This document shows, piece by piece, positions 11,867 to 22,903 of a DNA stretch of 64,000 nt. A program made the position numbers and the translations under genes. Under the pieces are notes generated by a model that ran no database searches, was not told the origin of the DNA, and was given only the letters and a program-made list of their open reading frames with translations. This DNA is from Melastoma dodecandrum (lineage: Eukaryota > Streptophyta > Magnoliopsida > Myrtales > Melastomataceae): contig JARUPY010000282.1 in the NCBI GenBank assembly GCA_029817715.1, positions 1 through 64,000 on the forward strand, read 5' to 3'. Position 1 is the first letter of the stretch. Every line of letters starts with the position of its first letter.

Positions 11867-13480
11867 TGTTAGGATTTTGTTGACCACAGAAACCCGAGTA
11901 TCGAAAGAAGGTTGACCCATAACCATAAAGCTTCTGCTATCAAGTCCTTGCAAATTTGACCAGCCGAGGCGTGATCAATAAAGTCTACTCCAAGTCCTGA
12001 AAGACACTTGTTGTAGTAGAAGGTTGGTACAAAACCTTGTAGCTTTCCTCACTACCAAGGGGTGATTAGATAATGCTCGATATTTGGTACAAGACTTTTG
12101 GAATCTTTGTCCAAATGTAACATTGCATTTATTTATTTGCTTTTCCTTTAAAGGTTTCTTCTGAATGATCAGCTAGAAAAACTGTTGGTTACAGAAAGTA
12201 AATAAGATACATAAAGTTTATAGTGGTCCGGGAATAGCCCACGTCCACTTTTCACCCAAGCCAATTGAGTTTCACCAGAGAACACTTATAATGGTTACAA
12301 GATTGTCAATAGGTACAAAGACACTACTGTAGAAGGTAACATAGATTGTCCAGAGGCTTATCTAATAATATAATACTGACATATGGTACCAGGACACTTC
12401 TGTAGGAGGTGATGTATATAGGCCTTCAGCTATTTCACAATTAGTAATTCGAGTGGTTGTGATTTGTAACCAATTTGGGTTGTGCACATGAGTCATGTGA
12501 CTAACTCCAGAAAACTCTTTGGGAGAGGTTATGTACTGAGGATATTGGCTAACTCCATAATCCCTGTGGTTGGGGTTCTGCACTATGAACAATGACTAAC
12601 TCCAAAAGCCTTCTAGTTGGGTTTAAAACTCGTGGCAGCTCCACGTAAACACATAGCGAACCCTACGTAGACAGACATTACCCCTTCTCCAACCCCACAT
12701 TAGGTACCACCCATTCTGTAGAACACCAAAAGTGAGTATCTCACTGGTTCCTCCTGACGCGGCCCTTCTCTTGCTCCCTAGCCTGACACATCTACACCCC
12801 GACTTCTTTCTAAGCTAGATGCATATCCACCTCGCTACGGTGCAGCCAAGTCCCTCGCAACCTCACTCACGCCTAGTCACAGCTTATACCCTATACACTA
12901 GCTTTCTGCATACATAAAGAAATCGGTTACAAAGCCCACAGGCACTCCTCATGACTTCTCCACAAAGCCTGTAGCAAACCCGTCATGCCACAATGCGACC
13001 AAGTCCTTCGCAGCCTCAGTCATGTCCAGCATAACTTGCACCCTGACACCAACCTTCTACAACCGAATGCTTTCACCTCGACGAAAATAAAAAACTCACA
13101 AGTCTCTCTATACCAGATCACCAGTCTCTCTGGACCAGATCACCAGTCTCTCTCTGTCTATCATGCTCTTTCTAATTAACAAAAGAACCTTTATTATAGA
13201 CTTACAAGAATTATGTACAGAAGGAAAATTGCTGACCTAAGGTTCTTACAAGATAAAGAAATAAATTGTCAGCGAACTGTATCGTTTCCTCAATATGAGA
13301 GATGTTTCCGTATCAGTTGTGGATCAATTGTGTTCACGATCCCAAGGAGATGGTGCTTGTAGAAGGATTCGATAGTAATGCTTCGTTAGACTTTTGTACA
13401 TAGAAATATTATTTTCCATAACTGTCCAACCTTATGTATACAGACACTTGGAGATGTGTCCATATTCAGGTGGCTCTTCC
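11867..13480 (-). mobile_element. Degenerate Sirevirus-like LTR or fragment
   Basis: The segment around 12213-12275 (TTTATAGTGGTCCGG, then CCCACGTCCACTTTTC and CACCCAAGCCAA) is clearly related to the core of the LTR at 15660-15720, in the same orientation. The following 500 bases look like a decayed version of the same LTR type, with short boxes such as CACTTCTGTAGGAGG. TGTTAGGATTTTG at 11867 is a possible end. No internal coding region was found, so a solo or truncated LTR is likely. Borders are guesses. Confidence 0.4.
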
Positions 13481-15491
13481 TTTGCCATGAATCTGGACAT
13501 GTTTGGATGCAAGAGAAAATTTTGATTGAATGTTGGATAATCCCAAGTCAATTTGCATAGTGATGCATATATTAGATTCCATATTTGAAGTTATTTGTTA
13601 CCTTAAAGAGAGTGTATCAACTCACGTGAAAATAAATCGTAATAAAATGATTTTAAAACCATTTTATTTTATGTAATATACCACATGAATATATTTAGTT
13701 AATTAGATGACTAATTAAATCATTCATCTTTTTTAATTTGGTGAAAGAATTGGCATACAGACTATCCCTATAGATTAACCTTCTGTAAAGTAGTAAAAGC
13801 TTACTTACTACATATCATTAGCTTATCTTTTATATGAAGTCATGAAAGTCATACTAACATACGATCCTATAACAAACTAAGTTAAGGCCTAAATAGAAAG
13901 TTGACTAATAAATAGCATCAAAAATTGATAATTTTCCTCGTAAGAATTATTATTTTATATTGCATTAGGCCATGATACGAGGAATTTATCGCAATAGTAC
14001 CACCATGGTCAAAATCTCCCACATAGGATAACTCAGAAAATTTATTAATTAATCACGAAGTTTTACTGTAACAGTTGCCTAGCTTTCCTTAAGAAAGAAT
14101 GACGAGACATGTTTATGGCTGGCAATTTGAGATATGGGCACGTTAATTAGGACACGACAAGACTCGGTTTAAAAAGGGGTTCTGATTTACCTAAATGTGT
14201 CTTTCACTTTAACGGGTTGAGACACAACACGACACGACAAAATATATGTTCCGAAAAAATATATGTACAGGTTTAAAATTTGAAAATATATAAAAAATTT
14301 AGGATATATATATTAGTTTCTTTTCTTTATACTATCTCTCATGTGAATAAGCTTATTCGTCGTCTTTCTATTTTCTTTCTCAGAAGAATCGTCATCATTT
14401 CTTCTTTGCACCAAGATTTCAAAGAGATATTTAGTTGTAAGTAAGCTAATTTTATTATTTTTTTTGAATTTTGAAATCTCGTTTAATCTTGTGATTATTT
14501 TTTATATCTTACTTTCCTTGGTTTGTTCGAGAACTTCACGGGAAAAAGATTTAATACAAGTTGCACTTTAGGGTTAGATTTTTCAGACTTTGATGATATC
14601 AAAAAATTAGGGGATATAGATGAAGGGGATGATGTGATAGAAGTAAAGGTAGAATTGCAAGGCGAAATATATTTTTAAGTTAATTTTTTTTATTATACAA
14701 ACCATAGTGGGTTTTTTATTGTATTTTTAGTCTGAAATACTCTAGTTGTTGGATTTAGTTTATTGAATTTTGGAGCGCCATGTATTTGTGGATCACTTTT
14801 GATCGACTGGATTTTCAGAAAATCATGTATTCATTGAGTCCCTTAACAATTGTTTGTCCGTTTTCAGTGAGGACGTGATAACTCCACAAAAGTAGAGTTA
14901 TTAAGGCACTCTTGTGGGCATTAATGTGACTAGTTCGTTGAGTTTTGATTATTTTTAGTTGCTTTTGCATCTTTTTATCTTTATTTGTTGAATCTTTAGG
15001 TGTTCGCGTATTTTGATTAGTTTATTAAGATTAGTCTCTAATGTGTGATTGTTTGAACGAATGTTAAATGTGGAAAGGATGAGCCAAAGATGAGACCAAG
15101 AAGTTGGGTATCATCGACTTTCAGGAAGATTAGAGAAGAACATCCGTCCTATAAAATTATTTTGTGCAAGGGTATTTTAGGTTATCTAGGGGAATATTTT
15201 ATGAGGGAATCCTAGAATTTTTAGGGGGGTCTTTTGGTTTAGGAGGAAGACAATTTTAGGACATAAAGACGGCTGAAGAGTATTGGAGAAGGAGATTAAG
15301 GTGACAAACGCTCAGATCGGAAGATTAAGGAGTCCCTCTTTATTTTCGTTATCCTATTTTCGGTGTCATCATCTGTGTTTCTTGCTTTGTCTTTGAATCT
15401 TGATTTCATTATTATGAACTAATTTCTCATTCTAGGACTATGACGAAACTTCGTATTCCTATAAATCTAGTGGACTTTCTTTCTTAATGTG
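13481..15491. other. AT-rich intergenic sequence; possible start of an old LTR at ~14876
   Basis: No gene was recognised. At 14140-14245 short ACACGAC-type words are repeated, similar to a segment at 44.1-44.66 kb. From about 14876 (TGATAACTCCACAAAAG) the sequence has the look of a long gypsy (Athila/Tat-like) LTR that continues after the copia insertion at 26,171-26,720. That reading is only an impression of style and rests on no conserved protein. Confidence 0.3.
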
Positions 15492-15496
15492 ATTCG
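15492..15496. repeat. Target-site duplication (left), ATTCG
   Basis: ATTCG at 15492-15496 directly abuts the TGTTGG end of the element and is repeated at 26171-26175 just after the CAACA end. A 5-bp duplication is the standard footprint of copia integrase. Confidence 0.92.
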
Positions 15497-16991
15497 TGTT
15501 GGTATAGGATTGCACTAAGAAGGGGGGGTTGAATTAGTGCCGTAAGAGTTATGACACTTTTTCGCTCACAGAAGCAGGGTTCTGTTAGGACACAGAGGCT
15601 GGATCTGATAAACAGATTCCCAGTTCTGAGACAAGTTATCTTTTGTGTAAGACACAAAGATTTATAGTGGTTCGGCAAACAATGCCTACGTCCACTCTCC
15701 CAGCTCTCACCCAAGCAGGGCGTATTCACTATGATTGGAATGTGGGATTTTACAGATGCACACTTCTGCCAGAAATGTGACTAACAAATTGCACGTTATC
15801 ACGTGTCTAACACAACCCGCACGCAACGTGTCTGACTCCGGCTCCTCACTGAGCCCAACGTGGCTTGACGGCTACCACCTGCCCAACGAGGCTTAACGGC
15901 TACCTCCTGCCCAACGTGGCTTAACGGCTACCACCCGCCCAAACGTGCCTTAACGGCTACCACCTGCCAAACGTGGCTTAACGGCTACCACCTGCCCTTG
16001 CACACAACCTGTGTGACTAACAACCTGCACGAGACAAGATTAGCAACTACAGCACAAACTCTCTGCAGTTACAGAAGACGCTCTCTGTCAGCGGTGATCG
16101 GCTCGGTGAATGCACGGCGGACGCTCTCAGCTTTTGCAACGGTGAAGGCACAAGGATTCTGGTAAGCTTTCAGTCGAACGACCACTTGGAATCGCTGCTT
16201 CACACTTGCACTTAAGCTTGTCCGTAGAACGAAGTTTCCCAATCAATCCCAACGGCTAGTTGATTCACTTGCCATATTCTCCATGATTTAATCCTGTGGG
16301 AAAACTTCCAAAAGCATAAAGCATTACCCTTAGTTACGTTAGATAATAATTAAACAAAGTGATCGCTCAATAAGAGATAATGACTTCTGCTCAGAAGCTA
16401 TTTGCTGCGACAGCAGAACCAGCACTCTTTCTCATACGAATTTGGCATTGGGATTATAAGTTTCCATAATATGAAAACATTCCCTTCGTAGAATTATTCT
16501 CACCATATAGGGAGATCTTAACCTGATAAGGTCATTGCCAAATTACGTAAACATAAGATCACGTTAGTTAAGGAAATAAATATTTCCAAATAACTTAAGG
16601 TCCAAAGATGAACATAGACGTGATCCTGTGTGAGATAAATATCTCACGTGCTCGCATATAGGACAATCTCCAAGAAGGAAATCGTCACTCACAGAAATAC
16701 CATTCTGTAAACCATAGCAAGTACTCCAGCAAGGAGAGTTATAGCAACTGTGACACAGATGCTCATCTCTGTAACAGAGATAGTGGATTCGATAGTAGAT
16801 CTTATCCTCAGAAACTCCATTTCTGATGGCTAGATCGTTTCCCCTGTTGAAGTACTCCACATAACTCTTTTATGTATTGCACGAATGACAGAGACCAGCT
16901 TCTACACCCGAAGACCTGTTCTTCTGTACACTTAAATAACACATTAGCAATACATAACCTTTGTCATCATCAAAACCAGATTATATCAACA
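15497..16991 (-). repeat. 3' LTR of the copia element
   Basis: On the minus strand it runs TGTTGATATAATC ... CCTATACCAACA, with TG...CA ends and a 5-bp terminal inverted repeat. It is nearly identical to 24677-26170. It contains a GC-rich minisatellite (about 15852-15990) and a conserved TATA box near the end (15661-15666). Seven of the roughly 14 differences from the other LTR lie between 16161 and 16195. Confidence 0.95.
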
Positions 16992-17005
16992 ATCTCCCCC
17001 TTTTT
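16992..17005 (-). other. Polypurine tract of the copia element
   Basis: The minus strand reads AAAAAGGGGGAGAT immediately before the 3' LTR start TGTTGATAT. It is the RNase H-resistant primer for plus-strand DNA. A second near-identical tract (CAAAAAGGGGGAGA) lies at 17657-17670 and further boxes with AGGGGGAG at about 17112, 17292 and 17402, the multiple-PPT layout known for Sireviruses. Confidence 0.85.
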
Positions 17006-17800
17006 GATGATGTCAAAACCATGCTCATCTGGAGAGTAATGATTAAAGAGTTTTAATGGTCTTACAGATTTCCTTGTTGCGAGATGGTTGATACAGAAGC
17101 TACTTTCTGTAGTAACTCCCCCTGAATCTAAGCGGATTAATTTCGATCGAAATTATTGCTTGCTCAGATCAGATATCGAGATTAGTTAATGTTCATTAAC
17201 CAAATCGATTAGAGCATTTATATGATTTGATCAAATCAGCGCTCGTAATTGCAATACCATGCATTATAGACAGAAGTACTATTCTGTCATGGCTCCCCCT
17301 GAACAGGTGAGTAGTTCTATGATGACCCTTTTTAATCAGAGCTCAGAACGTCACACAGAAGTGATACTCTGACCAGAGTATAAGCAGAGAAAGTTCTCTG
17401 ACTCCCCCTGAGTTTAAGCAGTTCTGCTCAAACCCAAGTTGATCTCAACCAGAAGCATCGTTCTGGCGAGGAATTTCTCAAAGCAGAAAATAATTCTACT
17501 GAGACCTGCATTACACTGAGGAAATCTCCTCAGCGTCTTCATGACCTGCAAACAGAGAAACACAGAACACAAAGAAAAATGCAGAGACTGTTCCTAAGTC
17601 TCACAGAACACCTGTCCTAAAAACTAAAAAAAAAATTCTCCAGGGAGCTAGCTACTTCTCCCCCTTTTTGCATCATCAAAAGGATATGTCATGAAACAAG
17701 TTTCAAATCACAAACATGCAGGAATTTCAAAAGAGTGAGTTTTAAAACAACAGATCCAGAGTTTATCAGTTTTCAGAAGCCGGATTCTGAAAAGGACTGG
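17006..17800 (-). other. Non-coding region between third ORF and 3' LTR with repeated PPT and CAGAA/TTCTG boxes
   Basis: No coding region. The region is full of short inverted boxes of the type CAGAA-n-TTCTG (for example 17268-17300, 17352-17380, 17450-17466) alternating with CTCCCCCTGA polypurine-like boxes. The same palindromic words appear in the LTR and in gag and pol, so they belong to the family and are unlikely to be chance. Their role is unknown to me. Confidence 0.6.
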
Positions 17801-19492
17801 TCAGTCACTTTCTTCTGCATAAGGAGAGGAGGATGCATCATCCTTGCCCTTGATATATGCCGCGAGATCAGCAAGATCTACAAGCAGCTTCGTAATCAGG
17901 GTCTTAATCTCCTTTTGCTGAGCAATGCACTTATCCAATTTGCGTGACTCTTTCGGATTAGCAGAAGTGGACGCCTCAGAAGTATGCTTCTGTTTGGTAT
18001 CAATCTTCTTCTGCTTGCTGGTGTCAGCCCGAGTCTTACGCTTGGAAGGTGCAGCAACTCTTTTCTCTTTGGAGGATGGCTCCTCCTTGCTCCTCTTTGG
18101 AACCCATTCTGACCCTGTAAAAACAAACCCCATATGATCAAGTGTCGTACCGTCAAAAGGCTCGACATGGATGGTGTCCTGATTACTCTTGGGAGTTATA
18201 TCACAAGAGTAAGTCTGCAGGAGCTTCATGATGATATGGCCATAGGGTAGTCCTCTATCAGGCAGAGTTGCACATCTCTCCATGTGCTCAAAGACGATCG
18301 ATCCAAGATTGACAGGAAGTCCCTCCAGCAGATGCACCATCATGGTGGCGTCCTTCGTGATGATACTGTCTGTGCTCCCAGTCCGGGGGTAGAGGCATTA
18401 CATAACAGCACGGTGGAGGATGCGCAGTTCTAGAGGCAGCTTCGTGCTCTCCAGGTATACGCTGGACTTTGTTGGCCTTTCGGCCCCTGTTATCCTGCGA
18501 TACGCCGATGATTTGGATATCTCCATGGGCTGGAGCTGAGAGTGGTATCTTGCACTGAACGCCCTGCATACATCAAGTAGAGAGAAAACATAGGTGTTCT
18601 CCTCTATTACCACCTTTATGTACTTGATCATCTTGTTCACCCTGTGAAAGGTGATGTGGCTGTAGAATTCTCTAACCAAGGAGGCAGAGACAGGGCTTCT
18701 GTGCTCACAGAAGTTAACCAGAGAGAGCTCACGGAAAAGAGTTTCTAATCGCCCAAGAGAGTGCTCAGAGAAGAAGCTGAATCTGATGAATCGGCAGGGT
18801 ACGATTTTCCTATCCTCAAGATCTCTAGCAGGAGACTCAGAAGAATCTAACACAGCCTGAATTTCCTCAGCAGAAACGATCTCCCCAATTTCAGGAGTAA
18901 AGGTCAGAGGAGTACCTCTTCGCTTTTTGTTCTCCTTCTGCGGTTCCGCAGATGGGCGTTTCTGTGCCTTTCCTTTCTCCTGTGCCGCGACCGCAGGAGG
19001 GTTCACAGCCTGTTCCTTAGCATTAGATGAAGTTGGGGCCAACTTCTGCTTTGGAAGAGGAGGAGGAGGTGGCAGAATCTCAATATAGGGCAATATAGCC
19101 AGAGATGGAGACTCTAGAGGAGGGCTTACGCGCTGAGGTATAGGGACCTCTTTCTCAGCTTGTCCTTGTGGAGAAATCACCATTTCCTCAATTTCTGGCT
19201 CAGAAATTTTTGCTGCAGGAGGGTCCTCCTTAGCAGGTACAGGAGGGTCCTCCTTTGTGGATGGCTGGATGACTTCTTGCTCTGCATTCAGAGCTTTGGA
19301 ACTCTCGGGGGGAGAGTGCTGGGACACGGATTTCGTATCCTTCGATGAGAGACTTGCGTTCTCAGAGTCGCTCCCCTGTAATGAAGACTGGGTCTCCTGA
19401 GAGTCCCGATCGGACAAAGACTCAGTGCTGAGTCTAGCAGAGCGCCTTACTTTGGCTTTGGCAGCGCGCATTCTCTTGATTCTTGGTGCCAT
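17801..19492 (-). CDS. Third ORF after pol (Sirevirus env-position ORF; 'putative plant transposon protein' type), one in-frame stop
   Basis: From ATG 19492 (MAPRIKRMRAAKAKVRRS) to the stop at 17801 the frame is open except for a TAA at 18398-18400, so about 560 codons in the uninterrupted form. The N-terminal third is basic then rich in Ser/Pro/Glu (low complexity, with PPPPPLPKQK). The middle and C-terminal part has the pattern seen in plant 'putative transposon protein' domains (LRILHRAV, then LPYGHIIMKLL). The tail is Lys/Ser-rich and ends in an acidic stretch. There is no obvious signal peptide or membrane segment, so an envelope role is not supported by what I see. It follows pol by about 275 bases on the same strand. 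Function unknown. Confidence 0.65.
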
Positions 19493-19766
19493 GAGGACAG
19501 AAGGAAGCAAAGAAGAGAAGTTAGGGTTTGGAAGAAATGACGAAGAAGGATCGGAGGAAAAACGTGGGGAGAGAAAAATGGGTTTCTGAGATGGAGGGAA
19601 GACGTGTGTGTGTGTGCAAAGATACTTTGAAAGGGAGAAAATAAATAAGAAAAGATTTTGGCAGGGAAATCTTAAAATTTTTAAAACATAAAATTGGAAA
19701 TAATTTTTGAAAATCATATCTTTCACCAAATCAAAAATGCACACGATAAGGATCAATCAGATCCAT

Positions 19767-22700
19767 TTAGAGGGGATAACAAATCCCTAATTCCATTCGC
19801 AATTTTGAGAACTTCTCAAAATTTAATGGTTTTGTGAAGATATCACAGAGCTGTGTTTCTGTGCTCACATATTCCACAGCAATAGAACCATTTTGGACAT
19901 GATCTCGAATGAAATGATGTCTTAGTTCTATATGTTTAGACCTTGAATGCTGAACAGGATTCTTGGTCAGATTTATGGCACTGGTGTTATCACACCGTAT
20001 TGGAATATTGTCAAACTTGAAACCGTAGTCCTCAAGTTGTTGACGCATCCATAGAAGCTGTGCACAGCAGCTTGCTGCTGCAACATATTCTGCCTCTGCT
20101 GTTGATAATGCAACAGAAGCTTGCTTCTTTGAGTGCCAGGATATGAGCATATCTCCAAGCAATTGGCATGTTCCAGAAGTACTCTTCCGATCGATTTTGC
20201 AGCCAGCAAAGTCTGCGTCGGAGTACCCTATAAGATCAAATAATGATCTCTTGGAATACCAAAGCCCTAGATTTGTAGTCCCAGAAAGATATCGAAATAT
20301 CCTTTTAACATGTGTTAAATGGGACTCCTTTGGTGCTGATTGGTATCTAGCACAAAGGCAGACGCTGAACAGAATGTCAGGCCTGGAAGCTGTAAGGTAC
20401 AATAAGGACCCTATCATACTTCTGTAGAGGCTAGGATCTGCATCCTTTCCTGATTCGTCTTTCTCCACAATAGCGTTTGTGCTCATGGGAGTAGACAAGT
20501 GTTTTGAGTTGGTCAACTCATATTTCTTCAGAAGTTGTTTAGTGTACTTTTCCTGATGGATGAAAGTACCTTCTGAAGTTTGGCGAATCTGTAAGCCCAG
20601 AAAGAATGTTAATTCTCCCACCATGCTCATTTCAAATTCACCCTTCATGAGTTCTGCGAACTCATTACATAAGGTATTGTTCGTAGATCCGAAGATGATG
20701 TCATCTACGTAGATCTGAACAATCAGAAGCTCGGTTCCGTGCTTCTTTAGGAAAAGAGTTGTGTCAACCTTTCCCTTTCTATAGCCCTTTTCAATAAGAA
20801 ATTGGCTCAGCCTTTCATACCAAGCTCTGGGAGCTTGTTTCAAGCCATATAAAGCTTTATCAAGCTTAAAAACATGATCATGTTTCTTAGGATCCTCAAA
20901 TCCCGGAGGTTGGTCTACGTAGACTTCCTCCTTGATCTCACCATTCAGGAAGGCGCTTTTCACGTCCATCTGAAATAGTTTGAAATCATTAAAACACGCA
21001 TAAGCTAACAGAAGTCTGATAGCTTCTAGGCGCGCCACAGGAGCGTAAGTCTCATCATAGTCAATCCCTTCTGATTGAGAGTACCCTTTGGCCACGAGTC
21101 TGGCCTTGTTCCTGACCACAGAGCCTGATTCATCAAGCTTATTGCGGAAGACCCACTTGGTTCCAACAACAGAACGATCCTTTGGTCTCTGAACAAGCGT
21201 CCAGACCTTGTTTCGTTCGAATTGATTGAGCTCTTCTTGCATGGCAATGATCCAATTAGGATCTGCAAGAGCTTCATCAATGCTTGTTGGTTCCTTTTGC
21301 GAGAGGAACGCAGAATGTTCACAGAAGAGATTCACAGAACGTCTCGTCTGTATTCCTTTCTGTACATCCCCAATGACTTGCTCCATGGGGTGTCTTTTCT
21401 TGTACAGAGTGGGCACTCTGTCCAAGAGATTCTTATCAGAATCATTATCCTCTGAGGGGCCCTCAGAGTTTGCATCCTGTCCAATGACGGACTGGACTTA
21501 TACAGAATTAGTCTTAAGAGGGACAGAGCTCTCTTTCTGTACTTCAGCAGCAGGCAGCTGCGTACTTAGCCTATCAGATAAGACAGATTCCTCTGTGTAT
21601 TGAGAGTCATTAATGATGACATTAATAGATTCCTCAACAACAAGAGTTCTTTTGTTGAAAACTCGATAAGCTTTGCTTGATTCAGAATAGCCAAGGAAAA
21701 CTCCTTCATCTGATCTAGCATCGAATTTACCAACATTGTCCTTAGGAAGTCTTAGTATGTAACAAGGACTTCCAAAGGGATGGAAATATGAGATGTTAGG
21801 GACTTTGCCCTTGTACAACTCATAAGGAGTTTTGTCAAGTGTCTTTCGTGCAAGTACACGGTTAGACACATAACATGCTGTGTTAATTGCCTCAGCCCAC
21901 AAATTCTGTGGAACCTTGCTTTCACACATCATCGTTCTGGCCATATCAAGAAGAGTTCGATTCATTCTCTCAGCAGCAACTCCATTCTGTTGTGGAGTAT
22001 AAGGAGCAGAGAATGTGTGTTATATGTCATTCATGTCACAGAAGGACTTGAACTCATGGTTTACAAATTCTGTACCATGGTCAGTTCTTAAGCTTTTGAG
22101 AGAGGCTCCTCTCTCATTTTGCAGCTTTGTGACAAGGCTTTTGAACGCACCGAATGCATCACTCTTATGAGCCAAGAACCTTACCCAAGAATATCTTGAG
22201 TAATCGTCCACAACCACCATAGCATAGCGTCTGAGGCCCAGACTCTGTGTTCTGGTGGGACCAAACAGGTCCATGTGGAGAAGTTCAAGTGGTTTTGAGG
22301 TGGAAATATAACCTTTGCTTTTAAAAGAAGCTTTGGTTTGTTTTCCCAAAGAACAAGCTTCACAGAAGCTGTTCTCTTCAAAAGAGAGCTTCGGTAAACC
22401 TCGTACTAGCTTCTTTTTGGCAATCTTAGACAATAATTGGAAATTGATGTGTCCCAATTTCCTATGCCAAAGATTTGTTTCATCCTTGTAAGAAACAAGG
22501 CATTTCTCAGAAGACAAGAGGTTGTCTTGAGAAACGATGTAGACGTTCTTTCTTCGTTCAGCAACGAAACAGACGGATCCGTCTGTGGATCCAGAACATC
22601 CTTCTGCGTTAAAGGTTATTTGATAACCCTTATCACAGAGTTGGCTCACACTTAATAGACTATGTTTTAATCCTGCAACAAGCAGAACATCGTCTATTTG

Positions 22701-22892
22701 CATTGTTTGTGAACTACCGATAGTTCCAATGCCTTTGATGTAGCCTTTGCTATCATCGCCAAATGTCACAGAACCACCGTTCTGTAACTTCAAACTTGAA
22801 AACTTAGAAGGATCCCCGGTCATGTGGCGTGAGCACCCACTGTCCAGGTACCACTCATCCTTCCTGGCTTTAGTTTTCAAGTGTACCTGCGA
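19767..22892 (-). CDS. pol: copia pol: protease, integrase, reverse transcriptase, RNase H (two in-frame stops)
   Basis: One frame runs from about 22892 to 19767, interrupted by TAA at 22020-22022 and TAA at 21498-21500. Order is that of Ty1/copia: protease ([14 protein letters not shown]), integrase with GAG-pre-integrase HHCC part ([15 protein letters not shown]), catalytic D in HMDLFGP and RTDHGTEF, then RT ([30 protein letters not shown]) and RNase H ([16 protein letters not shown], the D in IRCDNTSAI). The first stop falls inside the integrase core just before the TPQQNG motif. The second lies between integrase and RT. Gag ends at 22904 in another frame; pol opens right after a stop at 22893-22895, so there is no reading-frame overlap. 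The protein processes itself and copies and inserts the element. Confidence 0.93.
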
Positions 22893-22903
22893 TTAAGAAC
22901 AAG

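Noticed and set aside
16564..16860. 98-codon frame inside the copia 3' LTR (and its partner at 25744-26121)
   Set aside because: Lies in the LTR, is changed by a one-base indel between the two LTRs, and has no known domain.
18398..19756. Start of the third copia ORF at 19756 (extending the frame by 88 codons)
   Set aside because: The extra part is hydrophobic and AT-rich and overlaps untranslated sequence just after pol; the ATG at 19492 begins the basic, family-like sequence.
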